Positions 11,325 to 21,457 of a stretch of 64,000 bases of DNA are shown in pieces (position 1 is the stretch's first letter; each line of letters opens with the position of its first letter). Source of the DNA: Moniliella sp. 'wahieum' (Eukaryota; Basidiomycota; Moniliellomycetes; Moniliellales; Moniliellaceae); contig RSEE01000076.1 of the NCBI GenBank assembly GCA_003971905.1, positions 248,001 to 312,000 of the forward strand, given 5' to 3'. The translations under genes and the position numbers were made by a program. The notes beneath the pieces were generated by a model. That model ran no database searches and was not told where the DNA came from. It saw only the letters and a program-made list of their open reading frames with translations.

Positions 11325-12250
11325 TGGGTTTAGGTAGAGCAAGAAGGCTGCAGCTCGGATCAGACCCTCTCAGACCCGACACGGCCCCCGTGACCTGTGT
11401 ATTGCGAAAGGAGAGGCATTATATTTTACGGAGTGTGTCCGGCGCACGGACTATGGAGTGAGGGAACCTGGAACGTTTGGAGGATTGCTTGGACACATAT
11501 TACTGCAGTGTACCAAGAGCATAGCCGCACACTCTGGTGCTCCCTGACACTTCTCCCAAGTTGCTAGGATAATGCCTACTTGTTTCGCCCGTGGGCGGAA
11601 GGTTGGCACACCTGACCCCCACCTCTTTTTTTTAGACCCCCGGGTGTGATACTTACCTCTCCACTCTCTTCTCACTCCCTTCCCTCCTCCTCCCTTCCTA
11701 CTACTCTCTATTTTCGCTCACCAGGAATCTATCTCTATCTCGATTATCTGACGTCTTGCTCTTGATATCCGTTTCGCGCTTTGTTTTGGAACCCATTGGT
11801 ATCAGAATCGGAGATGGAAGGCAGTCGAACGCAGAAGAGAGGGGTTTGGGTACAAATGAGGCCAAGGTCGCGGACTCTTCGTACGTGGTGCTGCATATAA
11901 TCAGGAGACTGCTACGCCTGTGGACCGCCGAGAGAAGTTGCTTCGACGGCTGAAGCAGGCGGAATGCGAAGGAAGCTATAAGTATCAAGGACAAACCCAA
12001 ACGACAGATTGTCCCGGGCCTTCCGCGACGGTCCCGACGACACGTGGGTATACCACAATGTTGCCACTATAACAGTCAACAAGATGCTTGTGCGCTGGAA
12101 AGAACTTATACCGAAAAGGGAGTCTCATTAAAGATGGCTCCTGCCTTTACCACGCTCATTCGGATCCACTCGTGCGACATCCCATTTGCAAGCGAATGGC
12201 GGGAACTAGCCGGCCCCGACCCGCTGGCCACGCCATTGCTTCCCTAATAA
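11325..12250 (+). mobile_element. LTR retroelement remnant (5' LTR end, primer-binding site, leader)
   Basis: TGGTATCAGA at 11,797-11,806 is the classic primer-binding site complementary to initiator tRNA-Met, and it lies 1-2 bp after an LTR-like end in CCCA (11,795). A matching TGGG at 11,325 could be the LTR start (about 470 bp), but no second LTR was found, so the left limit is a guess. The following few hundred bases hold short gag-like frames. It is broken and incomplete, and probably older than the element at 13.8 kb. Confidence 0.4.
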
Positions 12251-12946
12251 TTGGGGGCTGTTACGAGCATGCAGCATGTCCGCTGCCTATCTCGGAGCGA
12301 AGAGCCGGCGGCCCGATAGGCGCTGCGCACAGCGTTTCGTTGTCCCTGCACAAGTTGTGCAAATACTGTTATTTATCAGTGTCCCACTCGGAAGCTATGA
12401 CAGCCGAGTGCCGTGGTGTGGACGTATCCAAGAGAGAAGCAGTATTGGTTGCCGTATGCATTGCATGGCAGCTACTTGGTGCTCCTACTCTGCATTTTCA
12501 CACGGTCTGCATAGATGAGTCACTTACCTAGTCAGTGCCTCCCAGTTTGAAGAGCTTGACGCTTCAGCGCTTCAGCGCTCAGCTTCACTTGAAGCTTGAA
12601 GCTCCGATGCCCGGAGACCCTGAGGCCCTGAGGCCCTGAAGGCTCGAGGGTGTGCCGCTAGCTTGAAGGTGGTCCTTCCTAACAGTCAGATACTTACGAC
12701 GGCCTGGCCGCCTGACAGGCGACTGACCCAGTGACGACCCACGTGAAATGTGCCATGCGACATGCGACAGACGACAGCTTGGTGTGGGGATTGGCTCGTA
12801 CGTACTTGCTTTTGTACATACACAGCAGCACATGAAATGATGAGAACTCAGATTGAGTGTACACTGTGATCTGAGACTGAGTACACTGACCGGTGACCGG
12901 CTGCCTGCACCCAAAGTGTCAACAAAGTACCCACCCACACAGATCC

Positions 12947-12980
12947 AGCTTCAAGCTTCAAGCTAGCTTCAAGCTTCAAG
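12947..12980 (+). repeat. AAGCTT-C heptad arrays, two head-to-tail blocks
   Basis: Two blocks of TTCAAGC units (core AGCT) are joined by a CTAG junction. Each block has a little over two units. It is typical of the intergenic heptad family. Confidence 0.75.
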
Positions 12981-13019
12981 GACCTATACACGTGACGTAC
13001 CACACATCGCATATGAATA

Positions 13020-13060
13020 TGACGCGTGAGCGTGACTGGTGACTAGTTACTAGTTACTGC
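13020..13060 (+). repeat. Mixed heptad array (TGA/TTA units)
   Basis: Successive units start TGA, TGA, TGA, TGA, TTA, TTA. Their following bases are CGCG, GCG (one base short), CTGG, CTAG, CTAG, CTGC. The 7-bp phase survives while the core changes. Confidence 0.65.
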
Positions 13061-13344
13061 CTCGGAACTCAATGTACTACTCAAGCGCTCACGCTCACAT
13101 ACTCAGTACTCAACGTACGTTCAACGGTCACAACGTACTCAACGTACTCAACATCCATGCCGTCTTCTGAGAGACCCCACCGTGGGAAAGCGGTGGCGGG
13201 TTGGCTGAGGCTGGCTGCGTCGGCCCTGTGCGTAAATGGGCTGTCTTCGCGCGAAGGACGGAGCGTTCGGGTGGCAAAAATTGTCTGGCTGCTCGGTTTC
13301 AGCACGGTACGTACCCCGGATGAGCGCGCTGAGCGCAGCGTGCA

Positions 13345-13374
13345 TGATACATGATGCATGACGCGTGACGCATG
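13345..13374 (+). repeat. Mixed heptad array (cores TACA, TGCA, CGCG, CGCA)
   Basis: Four perfect 7-bp steps, each starting TGA, with four different cores. This shows the conserved unit is TGA plus four bases rather than any one sequence. Confidence 0.75.
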
Positions 13375-13770
13375 TTGCACCAGTGCAGAAGTACATGAGT
13401 ACGAGCACTGGGTCTACTGGAAGTACTGCGTTAGGGCTGAGCCTCAGCGCACAGAGCGAGAGCGTTTTCTCCAGGCTTACAATGGCCTTGTGAGCTCAAG
13501 CTCTGGGCTCAGCCAGCGTTCGCTTAGCGCTTACATGCATTACAGTCGCTCAGCTCTGCGAGCCAGGAAAGCCCAGTTCTTGGCAGTCTTCAAAACACGT
13601 TTCAAGCTTCTCTCGGATCTACGGTCTCTCCCACTTCAAAGCTTCAAACGCTTCCAAGCGCACGGCCCCAGAACTTCATCTCGAAACGTGTGTGAGATAC
13701 TAGGTACTATAGGTTCTTGCTATACCCTTCCCCCGCCCCCCGACGCACAGGACAGGAAGGATTACAATGG

Positions 13771-13775
13771 GAATC
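13771..13775 (+). repeat. Target-site duplication GAATC (left copy)
   Basis: GAATC directly precedes the left LTR, and the same five bases follow the right LTR at 16,501-16,505. This is the 5-bp duplication expected of an LTR-element insertion. Confidence 0.85.
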
Positions 13776-13973
13776 TGTCAGACTCACGCCGTGCTAGGGG
13801 GCCCTTGGCCCACTAGGCCCGTATGGGCACTATGGCGTGATTCTTATCAGTTGGGAGATCCTGTGTCCACCTCTCGACTGTGCCCCCTTCCTGAGGAGGT
13901 ACATATACCTCCTGTGCGTCCATAGATGTATGCAATCCATCTGCATCCTTTCCTCCATCTCCATCTCCTGACA
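13776..13973 (+). repeat. Left LTR, 198 bp
   Basis: Starts TGTCAG and ends CTGACA, a 6-bp terminal inverted repeat with canonical TG...CA ends. It matches the right LTR almost perfectly. Confidence 0.92.
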
Positions 13974-16303
13974 GGTTAGATCCCACTCAGCCTTCCAGGC
14001 TCGCGAGCCCCCGGCGGACATCTCTCCTCCACGGCCTCGGCCGCCCTCCTCCCCGCCCCCGATGTCCGCCCGTCTCCACGGCACACTGCCGCCGTGCGCT
14101 GACTTCTACCAGGACGCCTTGCAGTCGGCGTCAGGCCCCTCACCCCCCTCCCCGTGGCCGCTGTCCCCCACGCGGACCCCCTCCCGCCACGCGCGTGAGA
14201 CGGCCCCTTCCGTTCCGGAATCCCCTACCCCTGGCCTGGCCGTGACCGACGCTCGCGCCCTCATCACCGCCACTATTCAGGCCCTCCTCCCCTACCTCTA
14301 CTTCCCCCCACCCCACCCCTGCTGCCCGCCGCTCCGCCATCCCCCCCTGCCCCACCACGGAGGCAAGCCCCGCGGACGCCGCCTTCTCCGGCAGCAGTAC
14401 CACCTCATTCCTCCCGGACGTCATTGCCCCCAATACTGCCGCCGCCAATGCTGTTCCCCTCTCCCGGTCCAAGCACGCCGCCGCTGTTGGCCTCGCCCCA
14501 CGTCCTCCTCCTTACGGTCCGCCTCTTACTGCCCCTCTCAAAGGGCATGTCCCGCGGACGCTGCCAGCTCCGGCAGCCTCTCTTCCCCCCCATTTTCCCC
14601 CCAAATCGCGCCTCGGGATCTCGTTTCCCCTACTGCTGCCCTCTGGAGTCGGGGGTAAGCCATGCCGTTCATCTCGGCCACCTCGCGCGTTCCCCAAGTA
14701 AGCCACTGACGCCTTCGGTAGGCACCTCGGTGCCACTCCTCCCCCCTATTACCAAGGCGCAAAATTGCTTCGCCCCTTTGCCCCGCAAGCCCGCTGACCC
14801 GCTCGGTCGCTCCCCTGCTGTTCGGGATGCCATTGTTGCACGCGTCAAGTTATGGCATGAACGTGCCATGCATCTTCCCGTTCCAAGCTTCCGGGGCTCA
14901 CCGCGGCCCTCTCACCCGCTGAGCGAGTTACGCACGATGACGTGCTCGCCGTGAAGGCCGCTGGCTGGCACTGCCCGACGTGTGACTTAGTTCCCTCTGA
15001 ACCTATGCCACCCTTGCTCAAGCCGGGCCTGCACAAGCCATTTCCCTTGCACACGTGCTGCTGACGTGTTCGACGTTCGGCACCTCTCCCAGCGCAACGT
15101 GTGCTCTCATCGTCCAAGACCATGACTCGCGTTTCATCTGGTCTATCCCCTCAAGTCCAAGACAGACGCCGCTGATGCACTGCAAGCCCACATTGAGTCT
15201 CTCGAGCAGCGATTCTCTCATCGCCACCTCAAGGTGGCCCATGTGTGGACTACGAGCAGGACGAGTTTGATCCTATATCCCCCTGGCTCCGCTCTGTGGG
15301 CATTCGGCACTGCCGGGCGACCGACGATGACCCTGCCGGCGTATCAACCGCGTGCACCTATGCTGAACAGCCTTGTTCAAGCTGCATTGCATTCCCTCCG
15401 CTGGACCAACCTGCTGGCCTGCAGCCCTGCTCAGGCCGCCACGGTCATCAACGCCTTGCCGCACCCGTCCTGCTCCAATGCCACCCCGCATCAGCGTATG
15501 TATGGCCGTTCTTTCGATGTTCCAGCCTGCATCCCTTCGGCTGCCAGGCTCATGCCGAGGACATGAGCCCAGCTGACATCCTTCCATCTTGGCTTCAATT
15601 CGACGACGCGTCGGTGGCTTCTTCGCGTCTGCCGCAACGGTAAATGGACAACTACCGAGTCAAACAATGTCCGTTTCCAGAAAACGACTATAGCAACGTC
15701 CCTCCTGCCGTGGTCGCTTCCTCTCCCGCGCCTCCTCTTGCCCCATTCATCGCAGAGGACTTGCTCAAGTGGGAAACTCAAAGCCTAGCGCCCGTCGCCT
15801 CCCTCGGCGGCGCTACCTCCTCATCCACCATCGATGCCGACATGCACATTCCTCTTGCCCCCTGCGGGACGCCGCTACCGCTTGAGGAAAATGAGAGGGC
15901 CGCGCTTGGCTACGCCTCAAGCGTCACCAAGTGCAACTCTGAGCATATAGGCCAAGACACACACTTTCCCATCGCCTTGCATGCTCTCTTTGTCTTCTTA
16001 TTTGGCTGTGTCGCATCATTGTCGCTAAGTCGTTCCGCATCGCCCTCGCTTGCGACGTCTGCTCTTCATCGGACCCACATCCGGTACAAGAGAACGCCGC
16101 GTATGCTTCCTCTCAGGTCCAGCCCTTCACCGATCTGACCTGCGCATTGTTCTTTCCCTTTCCTTTCCCTTTTCTCACCCTGATCTCTGTTCCTTTGGTT
16201 CGTGGGAGGTGACTTGTCCACTTCGTTACCATCGACTTCGTCTCTGTCCACGAGTTGGCCATCGTTGAAGGAGACCCAAAGGTGTTCACAGGATCGGTGG
16301 GAG

Positions 16304-16500
16304 TGTCAGACTCACGCCGTGCTAGGGGGCCCTTGGCCACTAGGCCCGTATGGGCACTATGGCGTGATTCTTATCAGTTGGGAGATCCTGTGTCCACCTC
16401 TCGACTGTGCCCCCTTCCTGAGGAGGTACATATACCTCCTGTGCGTCCATAGATGTATGCAATCCATCTGCATCCTTTCCTCCATCTCCATCTCCTGACA
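16304..16500 (+). repeat. Right LTR, 197 bp
   Basis: Nearly identical to 13,776-13,973, with the same TGTCAG and CTGACA ends. It is preceded by a purine-rich GGATCGGTGGGAG stretch that may serve as the polypurine tract. Confidence 0.92.
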
Positions 16501-16505
16501 GAATC
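16501..16505 (+). repeat. Target-site duplication GAATC (right copy)
   Basis: Matches 13,771-13,775 exactly. Confidence 0.85.
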
Positions 16506-16987
16506 GATTCCATGTGGCTTTGACTGTTTGCCGAAGGCGTGATACCCTCTCTATATACTATCACGGACATGCTGCATGAGGTGCATGATGCATGAGGGGA
16601 AAGAAGCAGCAGTGTAGGGTCACCCGGTCACGGTCAAAAAAAGAACATATCATCCGGGAAAATTGGTGTCATCTTTTTAGAAGCCGTAGGTAGGCGTTAG
16701 GCCTTATACGCGCTAAAACATCCCGCACGTCGGCCGCGGACAACACCCAGAAGCCAAGAGCCAACAAATCAGTAGTAGTGGCAAATGGAGTGGCTGATAG
16801 TAGCAATAAGCTATTGCCACTCTCGTAGGGTACTGAGGGAACCGTGCATGCATTTGTGATAGGTCCGTGCCATCCGAGGATGCCGCATGGGATGGTGGCC
16901 GGGGGCCGGTGGAGAAAACGCCAGACAGTTACAAGGGTGCTCGGTTGTCAGGCACAGGTATTAATTGGCTATTCTGTTACAAGGTCT

Positions 16988-17006
16988 AGCTTCAAGCTTC
17001 AAGCTT
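16988..17006 (+). repeat. AAGCTT-C heptad array
   Basis: About 2.5 units of TTCAAGC (core AGCT). Confidence 0.75.
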
Positions 17007-17930
17007 GTTATATGTACTCAGTACTCAACGACCAGAGTATGTAGACGAATGAATACCACTAAGTACTGAGTATCAGAAACAGTCAGGAGTGGGCCTGGTG
17101 TTGCCCAGAGCAACCTGTTTACCATTTGAGGCGACGGGTAACGGATAAGGCCCCAGGCAAGCACCATGTATTAGACTGGGCGATCTGTTTGGGTTGGCTG
17201 GGCTCGTGGCTTGGCGAGCGCTGACGCGCTGACGTGTTGACGCACTGATGACTAGTAGTGCCGCGTGAAGCTGGAAGCGAGTGGCGAGTGTTACTATTCA
17301 ACACTGAGTACTGAGTCTGAGTGCGTCGGATGTGAGATGTGAGGCATCTACAACGGGTGGAAGGGGGTGGCCGATGGGCAGGAATGGGCGCGAGGCGCGC
17401 AGCGCGTGGTAGAGCAATGTGCGCGGCGCGGAGAAGCGGGCGCTGCAAGCGTGATTTGGGTTGAAATGTGAAAGTTGCAGTTGGAGGCGCCAGGAACTGC
17501 TGGGCGGAATGGGGGTGGTGCATATTGCATGGTGCATGGTGGCCGGTGGCGGGCGATAGGAAAACGAGATGTGCTGATTAAGATTAAGCTCCGCTTGTTT
17601 CCGGCAGAGCTGTGCTGTGGCAGGCGGGGGGCAGCACGCTGCCGCACGCCGTCGCAGCGCCTTTGCACTTTGGGCTCTGGGCTTTGGCCCGCCAAACGAT
17701 TGCGCACAGCAAAGCTGTCTGGTGCCGTGTCCAGCATACGCTTCCCAGGGGGCGGCGTTCCTCGCTGCCCGCACAGGCGCAGTGTCAGCCCTCCCGCGTC
17801 GCAGTGCGTCCGCGCGCGCTGGACTGGCGCATCCGATCCGATTGATAACACGCTCCAGGCCGCACAATCACCCGTCCCTCCTCGGCCCCACCCCACCCTC
17901 GCCGTCTTTCGCCGTCCGGAGCTGCCGTAG

Positions 17931-17960
17931 CGCGTGACGCGTGACGCGTGACGCGTGACG
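17931..17960 (+). repeat. TGACGCG heptad array
   Basis: Just over four units of TGACGCG (core CGCG), forming repeated ACGCGT palindromes separated by single G. It lies 250-280 bp upstream of the M16 protease start. Confidence 0.85.
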
Positions 17961-18206
17961 AAGGACGACGGCGATGGGCTGCGGAGTTGCCGGTTACCAG
18001 GGACGAGTTGCCTTCTCTTTCCCACGCTTCCCTCCTCTCCCCCCTTTTTCTTCCCCTCCCACCACCTTCCTCGTCCCCACCCACCACCTTCCCCCCCTCC
18101 CTCTCCTGCCCCCCCGTTGCACGTGGGTGCTGTGGATGCTCCTGCGCTGCCTGAGCCTGCGTCACCCCATCCCGCGCCCCGAACACGCTTCCACCCGCTC
18201 TCCACC

Positions 18207-21200
18207 ATGCCTCCAGTTTACCACGTTGGTCCGCATGTCAGCGGGGCGCCTTCTCCCGGCCCGGCTCCACCCGTGCCCAAGGGCCCCCTCGAGGACCTGT
18301 CGCCCAGCTGGGTTATGCGCACTGCCCTCTCTCTCACTCCGATGGCTCCCCTGCCCCGTTTGCCCAGTTTGTTCCGCCGCTGGAGCACCCTGAGCTCGAC
18401 GACCGGCAATACCGTCTTGTCCGTCTCGTCAACGGCCTCGAAGCGCTTCTGATCCATGACCCCGTGACGGATAAAGCTGCTGCCTCTCTCAGTGTTCATG
18501 GGTCATTTGAGCGATCTGCTGAACTTCCAGGACTGGCGCACTTTTGTGAGCACCTTTCTTCCTTGGGACCAAAAAGTACCCCCACGAGAGCGAGTACAAC
18601 GAGTTCCTCTCCACCCACGCTGGCTCAAGCAACGCATACACTTCCATGAACGAGACGGTATACTTTTTTGACGTCAGCCAAGCTCATCTCGATGGCGCTC
18701 TCGATCGCTTTGCTCAATTCTTCATCGCCCCACTCTTTGACGAGAGCTGCACCGAGCGGGAAATTCGTGCGGTCGACAGCGAGAAAAAAAATCTCCAGGT
18801 ACGTTGCCCGCTCTCCTTACTTTTCTCCCATGTTCTCTTCCTCTTCCTCTTCCTCCTCCCCCCCTCTTTTCTTTTCGTCATCCTCACTAACCTCCCTCCC
18901 TTCGACTCTTCCAAGGCCGACCATATGCGAGCGTTTCAGCTGCGCAAGAGCCTGTCCAACCCGCACCCTTACCACAAATTCGGCACGGGCAATCTCGAGA
19001 CACTCTGGACGGCCCGCGCCAGCGTGGAATCAACGTTCGCGATGAGCTGCTCCGCTTCCACGAGCGCTACTACAGCGCCAATGTGATGAAGTTGGCCGTG
19101 ATTGGGCGCGAATCGTTGGATCAGCTGGCGGAGATGGTTGTGTCGAAATTTGCTACCGTGCCCAACAAAAATGTTCTGCCGCCCAAATTTGAGGCGGACA
19201 CGCTCCTTCCCAGTGCTTTGGGCACTAAGTCTACTTTAAGCCGGTCAAGGATCTTCGTACGATCCAGATTACCATCCCCATTGATGATCTCCAGCGCCAC
19301 TGGCGCAGCAAACCCGGGCGCTGCTTGGCCACTTTATTGGGCATGAGGGTTCAGGCTCGGTTCTGTCCTACCTTATGCGCATGGGGTGGTGCAACTACCT
19401 TTCGGCAGGTGCGCAAGAAGGGGCGAGCGGATTCGAGTTTTACCGGATCACGATGGACCTGACCCAAGAGGGATTGGCCCATTACAAGGACGTGGTCGCG
19501 GCAGTGTTTGACTACATTGATCTTCTGCGGGTGTCGATCGAGGAGAACGATGGGTGGCTGCCTCGATGGGCGTTTGAGGAGCAAAAGCAACTGTCTGACA
19601 TTCATTTCCAATTTCAGTCCAAGCGCCGTGCATCGGGGACGGTGTGCCAGTGCTCGAGTTTCCTCCAACAGGGCTATCCGCCGGAATGGACCTTGTCCGG
19701 GAGCAAGATCCGAGAATTTGATATGCCGGCCATCAAAGGCCTGTTGGACCTACTCCGTCTTGAGCGAGCTCGCATCTTCCTTTCGGCCCAAACGTTGCCG
19801 GCGGCCTTGACCAAGGTGCGGAGGCGGTGCCCACTCCCGACCAAAGGAGCCGTGGTATGGCACGGAATATCTTTGGCCCTCTTCCTGCTTCTCTCTTTGA
19901 TCCGACCGACCTCGGACAGCTGGTCTGGCTCTGCCAGGTCCCAATCCATTTGTTCCTCAGGACCTTAGCGTGCGCCGGCCTATGATTCGGGGTGCGCCGC
20001 GCATGTCCCCACACAAGGCCACGAAGCCGATGCTGCTCACCAACACCCAACGCACGCGTCTGTGGTTCCAACGGACGAGCGATTTGGTCAACCCAAGGGC
20101 GACGTCTTTATCCAACTCAAGTTCCGCTCCCACACGGCCGATGCGCGCGAAGCCGTTCTGTCCTGCCTCCTGACCACCGTTTTGCTCGATGACCTTACCG
20201 AGTACTCGTACGATGCCGAACTGGCCGGGCTCAACTACACTGTGTTCCCCTCCAATGGTTCCCTCCGCATCACAGTAAGTGGGTACAACGACAAGCAGGC
20301 GATTCTGCTCCGCACTGTGCTCCAGCGCCTTAAGACGTTCACTCCCAACCCCGAACGACTGGCGGCCGTGTCGGATCGTCTGCGTCGGGGCTGGGCCGAC
20401 TTTGCGTTGTCGGCGCCGTACCAACAAGTGTCTTATTACCCGCGCTGGTTCTGCCATGACCACAATTGGCTGCGTCCTGAGCTGCTGGCCGAGCTGGTCA
20501 CCGTGTCGGGGGACGAGGTGGTTCGGTTCCGGGACGAGGCTCTGTCGCATCTTCACACGGAACTCTATGTCCACGGGAACTTTGAGGCGCACGATGCGTT
20601 GGCGCTGCGCAACTTGGTGGAAGAGACACTCTCTTTCGACCCGATTGACGAGAAGGAGCGGTGTGTGGGACCCTACAGTCTCCTTCTCCCGCCACAGAGT
20701 GACACCATCCTCCACCTCACTCCTTCTGACCCAGCGGAAGTCAACTCGGCCATGGTGCGCTATGCTCAAATTCGCGGAGCCACGCTGGACGATCTATCTA
20801 CCAGTGCGGCGCTGGGATTGCTGGTGAGCATTGCTCGGCAACCTGCATTTGACGAGCTGCGCACGACCCCAGCTGGGGTACATTGTCTTTGTCCAATCCG
20901 TCTTCCATGACAACTCGATGGGTTTGTCCATGACGATTCAGTCGGAATACGATGCCAGCTCGCTCCTCCGTTGCGCCGAGGACTTTCTCCGGACCAAGCT
21001 GGCGCCCCTGCTGCAAAACATGACGCCCGACACGTACGCCGCCCGGCGGGCGGCGTATGCAGCTACCATGCAGGAGTCCAAGAGTATGTCGGAAGAGTCC
21101 GGGCGGATGTGGCAAGCGATCGCGGGCAACACGTATGACTTTGCCCACACCCATCGCATGGCCGAGATGGTACGCTCGACTCCGCTCAGCACGGTCCAGC

Positions 21201-21457
21201 ACCTGTTCAACACCTACATCACCACCACAGCCCGCAACGTTCCACGCTCGTTGTCCAGATGGAGTCGGGCCACGCTACCCCCCTCCCTTTCCTGTCCCAC
21301 CTTGGCCCCGGACAGCGCCCAGATCCGCACCTTCACCGCCACATCGCTCCAGGAGGCCGTTGAGCTGCACAAGCAGCTCTCCCCTTCCAAGCCCTTGCTT
21401 CCCATCCGCTCGTGGCAAGAGTTTGATTCGCAAGCGGAAGCGTTGGCCAATCTCTGA
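18207..21457 (+). CDS. Insulin-degrading-enzyme-like M16 metalloprotease (Ste23/IDE type)
   Basis: An inverse-zincin peptidase that degrades short peptides and, in yeast, helps mature a-factor. The zinc motif HFCEH lies in GLAHFCEHL (about 18,530). Family signatures follow: [60 protein letters not shown] (by homology), [16 protein letters not shown] and [19 protein letters not shown]. The start ATG (18,207) gives 35 codons, then a likely 56-nt intron (18,312-18,367), then [21 protein letters not shown] second intron (18,799-18,915) has a GTACGT donor and is itself open in frame. About 1,000 residues, the usual length. At least eight single-base shifts occur (for example near 18,493, 18,521, 18,558, 19,020, 19,228, 19,343, 20,870); the protein is fully conserved around them, so I take them as consensus errors. 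It ends ...EALANL; human IDE ends AKL, a peroxisomal signal. Confidence 0.9.
18312..18367 (+). other. Probable first intron of the M16 protease
   Basis: Exon 1 (35 codons, phase 0) ends before GTTATG, and the acceptor CCCAG precedes TTTGTTCCGCCG, which is in frame with the conserved domain. The donor is unusual, so a longer alternative exon or a consensus error is possible. Confidence 0.5.
18799..18915 (+). other. Second intron of the M16 protease (in-frame length)
   Basis: GTACGT donor after codons for KKNLQ, and acceptor TTCCAAG before ADHMRAFQL. At 117 nt with no stop, an unspliced transcript would stay open. The inserted residues are hydrophobic pyrimidine-tract translation and have no counterpart in the family. 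Confidence 0.75.

Larger units (their letters stand above)
12251..13770. other. Intergenic region rich in 7-bp arrays
   Basis: No gene recognised. The stretch is packed with short tandem and palindromic units (AAGCTTC, AGCGCTC, ACTAGTG, AGTACTC, ATGCATG types), listed separately where clear. It may contain residue of the LTR remnant at its left edge. Confidence 0.5.
13776..16500 (+). mobile_element. Ty1/copia-type LTR retrotransposon, broken and short
   Basis: A 2.7 kb element with two LTRs of about 198 bp and a GAATC target duplication. The interior has a proline/serine-rich gag-like part (about 14,060-14,950) and a copia-type integrase part (about 15,090-15,560), recognised by IVQDHDSRFIWSIP, the following K-x-D-A-A-D-A segment, and INALPHPSC with TPHQRMYG. 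I see no reverse transcriptase or RNase H. The coding part is broken in several places. The LTRs differ by about one position, so the insertion is young, and it was probably a short copy moved by another element's proteins. A close match to the shared 17-bp motif sits at 14,081-14,097. Confidence 0.82.
16506..18206. other. Intergenic region upstream of the M16 protease
   Basis: No gene is supported. It contains heptad arrays (16,573-16,597; 16,988-17,006; 17,931-17,960), AGTACT-type palindromes near 17,020-17,065 and 17,300, and a C-rich pyrimidine tract (18,000-18,120) just before the protease start, as in many fungal promoters. Long open frames on both strands at 17,300-18,200 overlap and look like GC-rich chance frames. 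Confidence 0.5.

Noticed and set aside
14062-15643. Separate host genes between the two LTRs
   Set aside because: The frames lie wholly inside the LTR-flanked element and match copia gag/integrase features.
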